A stretch of 64,000 nucleotides of DNA from Mesobacillus maritimus. GTDB taxonomy: Bacteria; Bacillota; Bacilli; Bacillales; Cytobacillaceae. The position numbers were made by a program, and so were the translations under genes. Shown here piece by piece: positions 30,879 through 40,245 of the stretch; within the stretch, counting starts at the first letter, position 1; the number at the start of each line of letters is the position of its first letter. The DNA is taken from contig NZ_JAMBNR010000013.1 in the NCBI RefSeq assembly GCF_023715205.1, positions 100,448 to 164,447 of the forward strand, written 5' to 3'. The notes beneath the pieces are model-generated. The model had not been told where the DNA came from. It saw nothing but the letters and a program-made list of their open reading frames with translations, and searched no databases.

Positions 30879-30909
30879 TGACCCCCAGTACTTCTTGTGC
30901 TAGGGGTCA
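30879..30909 (+). other. Hairpin between relA and dtd
   Basis: TGACCCC (30879-30885) and GGGGTCA (30903-30909) are exact inverted copies 17 bases apart, with partial pairing inside. No T run follows, so it is not a standard terminator. It could be a processing or stabilising hairpin within the relA-dtd transcript. Confidence 0.55.
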
Positions 30910-30932
30910 AACTGTTTAAGGAGTTTGTTAGG

Positions 30933-31373
30933 ATGCGAGTTGTAGTTCAACGAAGTAAGGAAGCTCAAGTTACTGTGGAAGGAAAAGTGACTGGCGCTAT
31001 AAAAAGTGGTTTTGTCGTTCTAGTCGGAGTTACACATGAAGATGAGCAGAAGGATGCTGCTTTTTTAGCCGAAAAGATTGCAAATCTAAGAGTATTTGAG
31101 GATGAAAACGGAAAAATGAATTTGTCATTACTTGATGTTGGCGGTGAAATTTTATCTGTTTCTCAATTTACCTTATATGGTGATTGCCGCAAAGGAAGAA
31201 GACCAAATTTTATGGAAGCGGCTCGACCAGAGCAGGCCAATGTCCTTTATGAAGCTTTTAATTCACAACTACGTACAAAAGGAATTAAAGTGGAAACAGG
31301 CGTATTTGGAGCGATGATGGATGTACAGCTTACTAATGATGGCCCAGTCACATTAATTATTGATAGTCCTTAA
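30933..31373 (+). CDS. dtd: D-aminoacyl-tRNA deacylase
   Basis: This enzyme removes D-amino acids (and glycine mischarged onto tRNA-Ala) from tRNA. The 146 residues match the family. [15 protein letters not shown] starts the protein, [18 protein letters not shown] holds the SQFTL motif, and [13 protein letters not shown] holds the cross-subunit GPVT motif. The frame is open to 30897, but AAGGAG about 10 bases before 30933 and the family N-terminus fix the start. It is probably co-transcribed with relA. Confidence 0.96.
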   Translation: MRVVVQRSKEAQVTVEGKVTGAIKSGFVVLVGVTHEDEQKDAAFLAEKIANLRVFEDENGKMNLSLLDVGGEILSVSQFTLYGDCRKGRRPNFMEAARPEQANVLYEAFNSQLRTKGIKVETGVFGAMMDVQLTNDGPVTLIIDSP

Positions 31374-31375
31374 AG

Positions 31376-31545
31376 AAGGCTCTTTTCTCAAACTTTGGTG
31401 CTTTTCGGGATAAAATGAAGAGAAATCACTTTATATAGGTTAGGAGAAAAGGGCCAGCAAACTTAGTACGAACTAACAAAATGGCTGATTCTGCGTTAAA
31501 ATCGGCTTTAAGATTTTAACAACAATCGTTACGAAAACAGCCTTA
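31376..31545. repeat. 170-bp element with imperfect terminal inverted repeats
   Basis: The left end AAGGCTCTTTTCTCAAAC and the right end, read on the other strand as AAGGCTGTTTTCGTAACG, are related inverted copies. The interior carries no gene. The left end matches 57168-57197 with only about four differences in 29 bases. The right end resembles 53841-53869. It begins three bases after the dtd stop codon. Confidence 0.65.
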
Positions 31546-31552
31546 AAGAAAA

Positions 31553-31587
31553 AACGGGATCCCTCAATCTGTGGGGTCCCGTTTTTC
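31553..31587. terminator. Bidirectional terminator between dtd and the amidase gene
   Basis: AACGGGATCCC (31553-31563) pairs with GGGGTCCCGTT (31573-31583) with one wobble. T runs are present on both strands. A partial copy of the queA-tgt repeat (GTCTTATGCCTGT, 31599-31635) follows. Confidence 0.9.
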
Positions 31588-31635
31588 TGTATATTGGGCT
31601 TGTCTTATGCCTGTTCGAGGGCAATTGCGCTTTTC

Positions 31636-33363
31636 TTATTCCATCTTAAAGAATCTTGCGAGTCCTTCGTAAATTCCTTCAGCAACTGCTTGTTGATAGT
31701 AGTCAGAGTTTACGAGTGTTTCTTCTGCAGGATTACTTAAATATCCTAATTCAATCAGGGCCGCTTTTTGTTGATTTTCCCGTATTACATGGTAGTTCCC
31801 ATAGCGGACGCCGCGGTCATTCATCTTCGTTTGATTAATAGCGCCCTTATGGACTGCGCTGGCAAGATCTTTGCCATAGTAATAATAGGTTGTCATTCCA
31901 CGTACACTTCGGTCATCGATACTGTCATAGTGAAGGGAAATAAACGCATCTGCATTATGATAGTGAGAGGTAGTCGTCCTTGAATCTAGCGAAACATATG
32001 TATCGGTGTTTCTTGTCATGATGACTTCTGCGCCAGCTGCTCTTAATTTGTTCGCTAGAAGTCTAGCTGTTTTAATTGTAAGGTCTTTTTCGTACGTACC
32101 TCTAGCACCTATTGTTCCGCTATCATTTCCTCCGTGGCCTGGGTCGATGACAATGGTTTTCTTTTTTGTGTAAGCACTAGGACCAGGTTTCTCAATTTGA
32201 GTTCCAGAGCCATTTAAGGATACAATCCAACCAGCAACATAACCTGTTTGATTTCTCCCTAGTTTAATTTGATACCAATCTCCTTGGACACCCACCACTT
32301 CAAAAGTTTCTCCTTTATCAGCTCGGTGCACGACAGAACCATGAGTACCACTGTCACTCCGAATATTCGTCCCGTCGCTTAATATAGTAAGGGTTTGATT
32401 GTTCACTTCTGCGGATGTCACACTGGCAGTTGTTTCAGCTTGGTCAAAGAACCAACTGGCTGCCCAACCTGTTTTGCCAGGCTGATATTCAACTTTTATC
32501 CAATTATTCTTTTCTTCTAAAATGTTAAAGCTTTGGCCATTGAAGACTTGGCCTACAACGTTCCCGTTTAGGTTCCCTTCGTCCCGGACATATAGGGAAG
32601 TAGCGGATACCGTCGCTTTTGCAGTGTTGGTTGTACTTCTACTCGCTTGAGTAGGCTTATTGTTGTCTAAATATTGGCTACTCACCCAAGAGCTTGTCCC
32701 ATTATAGAGCACTTCGGACCATCCTGCAGATTCAGAAAGTACAGTTACCATTGTACCTTGATCAAGGTTGCCTACTATTGAGCTTGATAAAGATGGTTGG
32801 CTGCGAACATTTAGACCTGATGTTGTCACATAAGTATTTTTGCCTGTTTGGCGAATCGATTCTTGGCTTTGACTAGTTTGTAGAAATTCATTAGCTACCC
32901 AACCTTCGAGTGAAGAGGCCTGAATTTTAACCCAAGTTCCATTCATTTCTTGGATGGTTACTTTCTGCCCTTGTGATAAGGAACCTGCTAACGGATAGCT
33001 CGTCCCAGGTCCAGTCCGAACTCTTAGACTATCGGCTCTTACTGTACCAGTTGTTCCGTTGACAGCTCCGTTTTGAGCATTAACATCTTTTGAAGTAAAC
33101 CATTCTGCTACCCAACCTTTTTTCCCACCTGTTAGACCTATTTGGATCCAATCACCTTGTTGATCTAAGATGGGATACTTTTCCCCATTGTCAACCTTGC
33201 TGACGACTGAATAACTCAGTCCAGGACCGCCTCTAACATTTAAATTTGATGCTGTAATGGTAACAAATCCATTATTTGCTTCTGCTGGTCCAGCCTTCTC
33301 GATGCTGCCTGTGATGATTAATAATAGGCATAAAAACAAGAGGGCCATTTTTTTATTCAGCAA
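31636..33363 (-). CDS. yrvJ: N-acetylmuramoyl-L-alanine amidase with five SH3 domains
   Basis: This secreted peptidoglycan hydrolase cuts the bond between N-acetylmuramic acid and L-alanine. The 575 residues begin with a signal peptide (KKMALLFLCLLLIITGSIEKAGPAEA). Five bacterial SH3 domains follow at roughly 33-85, 105-162, 175-235, 247-305 and 325-380, each with an LNVRxGPG-like core and a GWVA-like end. The catalytic Amidase_3 domain starts at about residue 400 with IVIDPGHGGNDSG (zinc His), then SLHYDSID and a late ALIELGYLSN containing the catalytic Glu. The start appears to be TTG at 33363 after AGGGGGGAT; ATG five codons later is an alternative. The position matches B. subtilis yrvJ. 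Confidence 0.93.
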   Translation of the reverse strand: MLNKKMALLFLCLLLIITGSIEKAGPAEANNGFVTITASNLNVRGGPGLSYSVVSKVDNGEKYPILDQQGDWIQIGLTGGKKGWVAEWFTSKDVNAQNGAVNGTTGTVRADSLRVRTGPGTSYPLAGSLSQGQKVTIQEMNGTWVKIQASSLEGWVANEFLQTSQSQESIRQTGKNTYVTTSGLNVRSQPSLSSSIVGNLDQGTMVTVLSESAGWSEVLYNGTSSWVSSQYLDNNKPTQASRSTTNTAKATVSATSLYVRDEGNLNGNVVGQVFNGQSFNILEEKNNWIKVEYQPGKTGWAASWFFDQAETTASVTSAEVNNQTLTILSDGTNIRSDSGTHGSVVHRADKGETFEVVGVQGDWYQIKLGRNQTGYVAGWIVSLNGSGTQIEKPGPSAYTKKKTIVIDPGHGGNDSGTIGARGTYEKDLTIKTARLLANKLRAAGAEVIMTRNTDTYVSLDSRTTTSHYHNADAFISLHYDSIDDRSVRGMTTYYYYGKDLASAVHKGAINQTKMNDRGVRYGNYHVIRENQQKAALIELGYLSNPAEETLVNSDYYQQAVAEGIYEGLARFFKME

Positions 33364-33632
33364 TGGTTCTCATCCCCCCCTGGTAAATTTTTCTCTGTTT
33401 CCATTTTAACGGATTGTATAACCAAAATCACGAATTTTACAAGGATGTAATCTTTTAGTTAGGTAAGGAAGGATTCATTTGCACAAAGTTCTCTTTTCTT
33501 AACCTATCAGTGCCACCTACTTAAAGCTCTCAATCACAGAGATTTCTAAAAAAAAGTCATGATGAGAAATGAAATATTTTTGTTCTCATGGGAACAATAG
33601 GGAACATAACGATTGGGAAGGTGATATGAGAA

Positions 33633-33809
33633 ATGAGGCACAGTGCAAATGGGAATATGGCTCATCTTGGTGAAAACCAAATATTAAGTGTAGATTTGCA
33701 TGATTTTATTCAGAAAGAGCAAAGTTCAAACATGGTTGAGTTAGCATCAGAATTCGGACTTTCGCTGCGCGATGTGAAAAAACTGAAAAAACAACTAGAA
33801 CGTTCTTGA
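33633..33809 (+). CDS. yrzK: Small YrzK-like protein with helix-turn-helix-like C-terminus
   Basis: This 58-residue open frame starts at ATG 33633 after GGGAAGGTGAT. The C-terminal half (NMVELASEFGLSLRDVKKLKKQLER) reads like a helix-turn-helix. Such small proteins next to hisS are often annotated as sigma-70-region-like. By position, between the amidase gene and hisS, it corresponds to B. subtilis yrzK. Its function is unknown. The -35 hexamer of the hisS promoter overlaps its stop codon. The 33364-33632 stretch before it holds no recognised feature. Confidence 0.75.
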   Translation: MRHSANGNMAHLGENQILSVDLHDFIQKEQSSNMVELASEFGLSLRDVKKLKKQLERS

Positions 33810-33834
33810 CAATAAGATTTTTCGTACGTATTAT
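33806..33834 (+). promoter_or_regulatory. Sigma-A promoter of the hisS T-box leader
   Basis: TTGACA (33806-33811) and TATTAT (33829-33834) are separated by exactly 17 bp. The -35 hexamer contains the yrzK stop codon. Confidence 0.88.
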
Positions 33835-33841
33835 AAAAAAA

Positions 33842-34122
33842 TATAATGTCATATCGAAATACTGCCGTTGATGGGGAATAGTAGTGAAGATCCACATGAA
33901 AAGAGAGGAAAAGTCTTAGGCTGAAAACTTTTCTACATGATGACTTGATGAATGAACACCCCGTAGGCTCCTTTCTGAAAATTATTTTGATTAGTAGGAA
34001 AAGACGTTGCAGGCGTTAACTGTAAAAGTGGAAGGCATTACTTTGCCTTCAATTAGGGTGGCACCACGGGATTCAAAGCTCTCGTCCCTTGTTTTATGAC
34101 AAGGAGACGGGGGCTTTTTTTA
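33842..34122 (+). promoter_or_regulatory. T-box riboswitch upstream of hisS-aspS
   Basis: The leader carries the T-box sequence AGGGTGGCACCACGG at 34055-34069, whose centre pairs with the uncharged tRNA acceptor end. A terminator follows at 34077-34122: AGCTCTCGTCCCTTGT pairs with ACAAGGAGACGGGGGCT, then a T run. An AGTA-type motif near 33884 belongs to stem I. A His codon CAC lies in ATGAACACCCC near 33957 on the 3' side of stem I and is the best specifier candidate. An Asp GAC nearby (GATGACTTG) is an alternative. Uncharged tRNA should stabilise the antiterminator and raise hisS-aspS expression. Confidence 0.93.
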
Positions 34123-34166
34123 TATTTACATAAAAAAGTAGAACAGAAATGAAGGAGGTAATCCGC

Positions 34167-35444
34167 ATGGCGAAACAAATACAAATTCCGCGCGGAACAC
34201 AAGATATCCTGCCAGGGGAAACGGAAAAGTGGCAGTATATTGAAAATATCGCTAGAGAGATTTGCGAGAAATATCAATACAAAGAGATTCGTACCCCAAT
34301 TTTTGAACAAACAGAATTATTTCTTCGTGGCGTCGGTGATACAACCGATATTGTTCAAAAAGAAATGTACTCATTCACTGACAGAGGTGGCCGTGAACTG
34401 ACATTAAGACCAGAAGGGACTGCTTCAACTGTTCGTTCATTTGTGGAAAATAAAATGTTTGGACAAGCGAATCAACCTGTCAAACTTTATTATATGGGAC
34501 CAATGTTCCGCTATGAGCGCCCACAAGCTGGCCGATATCGTCAATTCGTACAATTTGGCGTAGAAGCACTTGGAAGTAACGACCCAGCAATCGATGCTGA
34601 AGTCATCTCACTTGCAATGGCAATTTATCAAAAACTTGGCTTAACAAAACTGAAACTTGTCATAAATAGTTTGGGTGATAAAGAAAGTCGTAAAGCACAC
34701 CGCGATGCACTAATCTCTCACTTTGAACCGCGTATTGGTGAGTTTTGTAAAGATTGTCAAAGTAGACTTGAAAAAAATCCAATGCGAATTTTAGATTGTA
34801 AAGCTGACCGTGATCATGAGCTTATGAAAACCGCGCCTTCCATTTTGGATTATTTAAATGAAGCTTCAACAGAGTACTTTGATAAAGTAAAGCAGTATTT
34901 AACAAGCGTTGGAATTGAATATGAAGTAGATCCGAACCTTGTTCGTGGTTTAGATTATTATAATCACACTGCTTTCGAAATCATGAGTGATGCTGAAGGC
35001 TTTGGAGCTATTACAACTCTATGTGGTGGCGGTCGCTATAACGGGTTGGTAGAAGAAATTGGTGGACCTGAAACTCCGGGAATTGGATTCGCGCTAAGCA
35101 TTGAACGCTTACTAGCTGCTTTAGATGCAGAAGGAATTGAACTTCCGCTGACTGCAAAAATTGATTGTTATCTTGTTTCTCTCGGCGAAAATGCCAAAGA
35201 TTATACTGTTGGACTGCTTCACCAGTTAAGAAATGCAGGTTTCTCCGCTGAACGAGATTACTTAGATCGCAAAATTAAAGCCCAGTTCAAAGCGGCTGAC
35301 CGCTACCAAGCGAAATATGTTGCTGTATTAGGGGATGACGAACTAGCAGCAAATAAAATTACCGTTAAAACAATGGAAGATGGCGGTCAAACAGAATTAC
35401 CGTTAGATTCCTTCTTAGAAAAATTTAAAGAGTTATGCAAATAA
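34167..35444 (+). CDS. hisS: Histidyl-tRNA synthetase
   Basis: This class II synthetase charges tRNA-His. The 425 residues have the family N-terminus [14 protein letters not shown], motif 2 [18 protein letters not shown], the histidine-binding segments [15 protein letters not shown] and [16 protein letters not shown], and motif 3 [17 protein letters not shown]-terminal anticodon-binding domain starts at about residue 330. The start is ATG at 34167 after AAGGAGGTAA. aspS follows 13 bases later, and a T-box controls both. Confidence 0.98.
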   Translation: MAKQIQIPRGTQDILPGETEKWQYIENIAREICEKYQYKEIRTPIFEQTELFLRGVGDTTDIVQKEMYSFTDRGGRELTLRPEGTASTVRSFVENKMFGQANQPVKLYYMGPMFRYERPQAGRYRQFVQFGVEALGSNDPAIDAEVISLAMAIYQKLGLTKLKLVINSLGDKESRKAHRDALISHFEPRIGEFCKDCQSRLEKNPMRILDCKADRDHELMKTAPSILDYLNEASTEYFDKVKQYLTSVGIEYEVDPNLVRGLDYYNHTAFEIMSDAEGFGAITTLCGGGRYNGLVEEIGGPETPGIGFALSIERLLAALDAEGIELPLTAKIDCYLVSLGENAKDYTVGLLHQLRNAGFSAERDYLDRKIKAQFKAADRYQAKYVAVLGDDELAANKITVKTMEDGGQTELPLDSFLEKFKELCK

Positions 35445-35457
35445 AGGGGGAAGCACC

Positions 35458-37236
35458 ATGTTTGGTAGATCGTATTTTTGTGGAGAAGTAACGGAGAAAG
35501 CAATTGGAGAGTCCGTTACATTAAAGGGATGGGTACAAAAACGCCGTGATCTTGGTGGATTAATTTTTATTGACTTAAGAGACCGCACTGGCCTCGTTCA
35601 GATCGTCTTTAACCCTGATGTTTCAAAAGAAGCATTGGAGATTGCTGAAAAAGTTCGTAGTGAATTTGTTTTAAGTGTTAAAGGAAAAGTCTTGGCAAGA
35701 GCTGAGGGCACAGTCAACGAAAATTTAAGTACAGGTAAAATCGAAGTGGCTGCTGAGGAAGTAACGATTATTAATGAAGCAAAAACTCCGCCGTTTACGA
35801 TTACCGATAAAACAGACGTTTCCGAAGATCTTCGTTTAAAATATCGGTACCTTGATATGCGTCGTCCGGTGATGTTTGAAACGTTAAAAATGAGACATCA
35901 AACGACGAAAGCGATTCGCGATTACCTCGACAGCGAAGGGTTCTTAGATGTTGAAACGCCTATTTTAACGAAAAGCACTCCTGAAGGAGCAAGAGATTAT
36001 CTTGTACCGAGCCGCGTTCATCCAGGTGAATTTTATGCATTGCCGCAATCGCCACAAATCTTCAAACAATTGCTTATGGTTGGTGGAGTGGAGCGTTATT
36101 ATCAAATCGCTCGCTGTTTCCGAGATGAGGACCTTCGTGCAGATCGTCAGCCGGAATTTACTCAAATTGATATTGAAACAAGTTTCATGAGTCAAGAAGA
36201 GATTTTATCATTGGCTGAAAACATGATGAAAAAAGTAATGAACGATGTAAAAGGCGTTGAAATTGAGCTTCCTTTCAAGAGAATGTCTTATGATGAAGCG
36301 ATGGGGCGTTACGGTTCTGATAAACCAGATACTCGTTTTGGACTTGAACTAGTCGATTTATCAGAAGCTGTTAAAGAATCTGGATTCAAAGTATTTTCAG
36401 CAGCGGTAGAAAATGGTGGCCAAGTAAAAGCAATAAATGTGAAAGGCACAGCGGCTAATTATTCTCGTAAAGATATCGACGGCTTAACCGAGTTTGTTTC
36501 AATCTATGGAGCAAAAGGTCTAGCTTGGTTGAAAGTGGAAGAAGAAGGCTTGAAAGGGCCAATTGCTAAATTCCTAGATGAAGAAGTTCAAGCAGCGATC
36601 CAGTCACTATTACAAGCTGAAACCGGTGATTTACTTCTGTTTGTAGCTGATAAAACTAAGGTTGTTGCGGATGCTCTTGGGGCTTTAAGATTAAAGCTTG
36701 GAAAAGATTTAGATTTAATCGATCAATCCAAATTCAATTTCCTTTGGATTACTGATTGGCCACTTCTTGAGTATGATGAAGAAGAGGGACGTTATTACGC
36801 GGCGCATCATCCGTTTACGATGCCTGTTCGTGAAGATTTGGCTCTCCTTGAAACAGACCCTGCAAGCGTTCGAGCTCAAGCATATGACTTAGTTTTAAAT
36901 GGGTATGAACTTGGCGGAGGTTCCTTAAGAATCTTTGAACGTGAAATTCAAGAGAAAATGTTCGCTGTCCTTGGATTCACAAAAGAGCAAGCTAACGAGC
37001 AATTTGGTTTCTTAATGGAAGCATTTGAATATGGAACACCGCCACACGGTGGAATTGCCCTCGGTCTTGACCGCATGGTGATGTTATTAGCTGGAAGAAC
37101 GAATCTTCGTGATACCATTGCTTTCCCTAAAACAGCAAGCGCTAGTGACTTGTTAACAGAGGCGCCTGGTGTTGTTAGTCTTGAACAGTTAAATGAGCTG
37201 AATTTGTCATTAAATATTCAAAAGAAAGACGAATAG
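35458..37236 (+). CDS. aspS: Aspartyl-tRNA synthetase
   Basis: This class IIb synthetase charges tRNA-Asp. The 592 residues contain an N-terminal OB-fold anticodon-binding domain ([26 protein letters not shown]), motif 1 near [18 protein letters not shown], motif 2 [24 protein letters not shown], the bacterial GAD insertion domain (about 290-420) and motif 3 [15 protein letters not shown]. The ATG follows AAAGGGGGAAG. In bacilli that have a separate amidotransferase, the enzyme may be non-discriminating; sequence alone does not decide. It is transcribed with hisS. Confidence 0.98.
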   Translation: MFGRSYFCGEVTEKAIGESVTLKGWVQKRRDLGGLIFIDLRDRTGLVQIVFNPDVSKEALEIAEKVRSEFVLSVKGKVLARAEGTVNENLSTGKIEVAAEEVTIINEAKTPPFTITDKTDVSEDLRLKYRYLDMRRPVMFETLKMRHQTTKAIRDYLDSEGFLDVETPILTKSTPEGARDYLVPSRVHPGEFYALPQSPQIFKQLLMVGGVERYYQIARCFRDEDLRADRQPEFTQIDIETSFMSQEEILSLAENMMKKVMNDVKGVEIELPFKRMSYDEAMGRYGSDKPDTRFGLELVDLSEAVKESGFKVFSAAVENGGQVKAINVKGTAANYSRKDIDGLTEFVSIYGAKGLAWLKVEEEGLKGPIAKFLDEEVQAAIQSLLQAETGDLLLFVADKTKVVADALGALRLKLGKDLDLIDQSKFNFLWITDWPLLEYDEEEGRYYAAHHPFTMPVREDLALLETDPASVRAQAYDLVLNGYELGGGSLRIFEREIQEKMFAVLGFTKEQANEQFGFLMEAFEYGTPPHGGIALGLDRMVMLLAGRTNLRDTIAFPKTASASDLLTEAPGVVSLEQLNELNLSLNIQKKDE

Positions 37237-37251
37237 GTAGGTGAGGGGAAC

Positions 37252-37280
37252 TTGAAACTCCCCTTCCTCTATGCTATATT
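37252..37280 (+). promoter_or_regulatory. Sigma-A promoter of 6S RNA
   Basis: TTGAAA (37252-37257) and TATATT (37275-37280) are 17 bp apart, just before the 6S RNA 5' end. Confidence 0.8.
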
Positions 37281-37288
37281 TTTATTAA

Positions 37289-37492
37289 ATAGAAGAGTTC
37301 CTGAGATGTTCGTTGTACACCCAAAAGTTTTGACCGAACATTTTTTACCTTCGGGAGCCCGGAGTTCACTGAACAAAGCAAACGCCTCTTGACTAAGAGG
37401 ACTTGCAACTGTTCAGGACAGGGTACCCACCTGCCAAGAGCGGGATCAAAACGAAGGATTAAAAGCAACGGCATAATCGGGGCTCTTCGATA
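37289..37492 (+). ncRNA. bsrA: 6S RNA (6S-1/BsrA type)
   Basis: 6S RNA folds as an open-promoter mimic and binds sigma-A RNA polymerase in stationary phase. The aspS-yrvM gap is the known site of 6S-1 RNA in B. subtilis. The 5' end AGAAGAGTTCCTGAGATG pairs with the 3' end ATCGGGGCTCTTCG to close one long rod. TTGTACACC near 37315 and TTTTTTACCTTCGGGAG near 37343 resemble recalled 6S-1 sequence. The centre is open and the flanks pair (CGGGAGCCCGG, CCTCTTGACTAAGAGG). The ends are approximate, inferred from the promoter and the closing stem. Confidence 0.88.
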
Positions 37493-37500
37493 CATACGAA

Positions 37501-37534
37501 AAAACTCCATGCGAACATGCATGGAGTTTTTTAT
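37501..37534 (+). terminator. Terminator after 6S RNA
   Basis: AAAACTCCATGC (37501-37512) pairs with GCATGGAGTTTT (37519-37530), then TTAT. It lies about 10 bases beyond the closing stem of 6S RNA. Confidence 0.9.
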
Positions 37535-37663
37535 CCTTCTAATGATAATATTCCAGTTCATTATCCCTATATATTTACTTACTTTTGAAAAAAAGTATGA
37601 TATATTGTTTACCGGGAATAAGAATATTAATTGAAATTAATCCGGTTTGGAGTGAGAACATAT

Positions 37664-38425
37664 ATGCTTCATCAATTTTCACGCAATGAGTTAGCCATCG
37701 GTATCGAAGGCTTAGAAATAATGAAAAACAGTACGGTTGCCGTTCTAGGAATCGGTGGCGTAGGGTCGTTTGCGGCCGAAGCACTAGCTCGTTCTGGTGT
37801 TGGACGACTAATCTTGGTTGATAAAGATGACGTGGATATCACAAATGTGAACCGACAGTTGATTGCTTTGTTATCAACAGTGGGTAGACCAAAAGTTGAA
37901 CTGATGGAAGAACGAATTCGCGATATTAATCCTGATTGTGAAGTTATTGCTTTAAAAATGTTTTATACCGAGGAAACGTACGAACAATTTTTCAGTTATG
38001 GAATTGATTTTGTCGTTGATGCGTCCGATACAATCGCTTATAAAATTCACTTAGCAAAAGAATGTATGAAACGCGAAATCCCGATTATCGCTAGTATGGG
38101 GGCAGCGAATAAAATGGATCCAACTCGGTTCAAAATTGCCGATATCTCGAAGACACATACCGATCCGCTAGCAAAAGTGATCCGTACCCGTTTACGTAAG
38201 GAAGGCATTCATAAAGGGTACACGGTTGTCTTCTCCGATGAGAGCCCAATTGTTCCTTTAGAAGAAGTGAACAAGGTCGTTGGGAAAGAAAATGCTCCAA
38301 TTCGTAAAGCACAAATGCCACCATCCTCAAATGCGTTCGTGCCATCAGCTTGTGGGTTGATTATGGCCAGCTATGTTGTGAAGGAATTGTTAAAAGATAT
38401 CAAGATTCATCGCGTAAATGATTAA
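37664..38425 (+). CDS. tcdA: tRNA threonylcarbamoyladenosine dehydratase TcdA
   Basis: This ThiF/E1-like enzyme converts t6A37 in tRNA to its cyclic form using ATP. The 253 residues start MLHQFSRNELAIG. The nucleotide-binding VAVLGIGGVGSFAAEALARSGVG is at about 27-49, followed by LVDKDDVDITNVNRQ, VDASDTIAYKIHLAKEC and PPSSNAFVPSACGL. The frame is open to 37631, but ATG at 37664 after TTGGAGTGAG matches the family start. The position after aspS and 6S RNA matches B. subtilis yrvM. Confidence 0.95.
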   Translation: MLHQFSRNELAIGIEGLEIMKNSTVAVLGIGGVGSFAAEALARSGVGRLILVDKDDVDITNVNRQLIALLSTVGRPKVELMEERIRDINPDCEVIALKMFYTEETYEQFFSYGIDFVVDASDTIAYKIHLAKECMKREIPIIASMGAANKMDPTRFKIADISKTHTDPLAKVIRTRLRKEGIHKGYTVVFSDESPIVPLEEVNKVVGKENAPIRKAQMPPSSNAFVPSACGLIMASYVVKELLKDIKIHRVND

Positions 38426-38435
38426 GGATAAAATG

Positions 38436-38467
38436 CCCATCCACTAGTTTGGATGGGTTTATTTTTT
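38436..38467 (+). terminator. Terminator of tcdA
   Basis: CCCATCC (38436-38442) pairs exactly with GGATGGG (38451-38457), then TTTATTTTTT. Confidence 0.88.
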
Positions 38468-38483
38468 ACAGGAATTTCCGTTT

Positions 38484-38608
38484 GTAAAGTAAAGTGTGTT
38501 TTTGTATAGGAAAACGTGGTATTCGTAGAGCAAATCGTTTAGAGAAAGGGACTGATTCTGTAGAGCAGACGTACAAAACCGTAGAGCAAATCCGGAAAAC
38601 CTTACACC
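38484..38608 (+). repeat. Degenerate 20-21-bp tandem array between tcdA and rarA
   Basis: GTAGAG-type motifs lie at 38484 (GTAAAG), 38504 (GTATAG), 38525, about 38540 (TTTAGAG), 38560, 38581 and 38602 (CTTACA), so the period is about 20-21 bp. Spacer bases are variable but often CAAATC..AAAAC. It is the inverted-orientation counterpart of the array at 25203-25325. It ends before the rarA terminator. Confidence 0.7.
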
Positions 38609-38646
38609 AACCTCTTTGAACCTATTCCAGACCCGCAAAACAGCAT

Positions 38647-38677
38647 AAAAAAGGAGCAAAGCCTCGGGCTTTACTCC
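38647..38677 (-). terminator. Terminator of rarA (minus strand)
   Basis: GGAGCAAAGCC and GGCTTTACTCC pair around TCG with one mismatch. The plus-strand AAAAAA on the left is a T run on the minus strand, following rarA. Confidence 0.85.
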
Positions 38678-38708
38678 TGATCCAAACGGACTTAAAAAAC
38701 CAGCCAGC

Positions 38709-39983
38709 TTATTTCCTCATGCCCATAATTTTTTCATAAACTACGGCCATTGCTTGTTCAAACTTTCCGGTTTTCTTTGGTTTAAAATAGATTTTTCCTT
38801 TTAATTTATTAGGAAGATATTGTTGTTTCACCCAGCCACCTTCGTAATCATGCGGATATTTATAACCAATGCCGCGTCCCAATTCTTTTGCGCTTTTATA
38901 ATGGGCATCACGCAGATGGTCAGGAACTTCGCCGCTAAGGCCGGCGCGGATATCAGCGAGTGCCGCATCGATCGCCGTGATTGCTGAGTTTGATTTTGGT
39001 GATAAACAAAGTTCAATAACAGCGTTAGCAAGTGGAATTCTTGCTTCTGGAAACCCAACCCGTTCAGCTACTTCGATTGCAGCGAGTGTTCGTGAGCCGG
39101 CTTGAGGATTGGCTAGTCCGATATCTTCATAAGCGATCACTAATAATCTTCTGCTAATACTGACTAGGTCACCGGCTTCGATTAAGCGGCCTAAATAATG
39201 AAGTGCAGCGTTGACATCACTGCCGCGAATGGACTTTTGAAAGCCCGATAAAACATCATAATGTGCATCGCCGTCTTTGTCATGTGCGAGGCTTTTCTTC
39301 TGCATACACTCCTCGGCGGTGTCTAATTCAATAACAATCTCGTCGTTTCCATTTGGGTCTGAGGATAACACGGCAAGCTCTAAGGAATTGAGCGAGCTGC
39401 GGACATCCCCATTTGAAGCAGTTGCGAAATGTGTTAAGGCCTCTTCGGTTAACCGAACTTTATATTTACCTAATCCTCGTTCTTCGTCTTCTAATGCTCG
39501 AAGTAATGCAATTTTAATGTCTTCAGGCTCTAGTGGCTTTAACTCGAAAATTTGGCATCGGCTTCGAATTGCAGGATTGATGGCATGATAGGGATTGCTC
39601 GTTGTTGCGCCGATTAACGTAATCATTCCATTTTCTAGGTAGGGAAGCAAAAAGTCTTGCTTTGCTTTATCGAGGCGGTGGACCTCATCAAGAAGCAAAA
39701 TCACTTTTCCTGACATTTTGGCTTCAGCGGCGACAACTTCCATATCCTTTTTATTATTGGTTACTGCATTCAAGGTTCGAAATGCATATTGTGTACTTCC
39801 CGCAATGGCTGAGGCGATTGATGTCTTCCCAATCCCTGGGGGACCATATAAAATCATTGAACTCAACTGGCGAGCTTTTACCATCCGATAGATCATCTTT
39901 CCTTTACCAACTAAATGTGTTTGACCAATTACTTCATCAATTGTCCTAGGTCTCATTCTGAATGCAAGTGGTTTAACGCTCAT
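38709..39983 (-). CDS. rarA: Replication-associated recombination ATPase RarA
   Basis: RarA (MgsA/WRNIP1 family) is an AAA+ ATPase acting at stalled replication forks. The 424 residues begin LAFRMRPRTIDEVIGQTHLVG. Walker A YGPPGIGKTS is near residue 49, Walker B VILLLDEVHRLDKAKQD near 95, sensor 1 LIGATTSNPYHAINPAIRSRC follows, and a C-terminal tetramerisation domain includes YEDIGLANPQA and KYPHDYEGGWVKQQYLP. The ATG is at 39983. It is the only minus-strand gene between the hisS and alaS operons and corresponds to yrvN. The 39984-40245 gap holds no recognised element. Confidence 0.96.
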   Translation of the reverse strand: MSVKPLAFRMRPRTIDEVIGQTHLVGKGKMIYRMVKARQLSSMILYGPPGIGKTSIASAIAGSTQYAFRTLNAVTNNKKDMEVVAAEAKMSGKVILLLDEVHRLDKAKQDFLLPYLENGMITLIGATTSNPYHAINPAIRSRCQIFELKPLEPEDIKIALLRALEDEERGLGKYKVRLTEEALTHFATASNGDVRSSLNSLELAVLSSDPNGNDEIVIELDTAEECMQKKSLAHDKDGDAHYDVLSGFQKSIRGSDVNAALHYLGRLIEAGDLVSISRRLLVIAYEDIGLANPQAGSRTLAAIEVAERVGFPEARIPLANAVIELCLSPKSNSAITAIDAALADIRAGLSGEVPDHLRDAHYKSAKELGRGIGYKYPHDYEGGWVKQQYLPNKLKGKIYFKPKKTGKFEQAMAVVYEKIMGMRK

Positions 39984-40245
39984 GATTTTTCACTCCAACA
40001 CCAAAAGTATGTTCTTACTCTACCATACCTCAAAAACAAGGCAAATGTATATGGCTTTAAAGATATGTTATAATGGCTAATGCCTATTAAAATGAATCGT
40101 TCCAAGTAATTGGGGAGCGTTGTTTTTGCAATTTGCTTCCGTTTATCATCGTTAACCGATTTTTAGTTAGGATTAAAAAAACTTTAAATAGGTTATTAGT
40201 GCCTGTTCTAGCAGGATAAAAATAATTAAGAATGCTGGTGACTTT

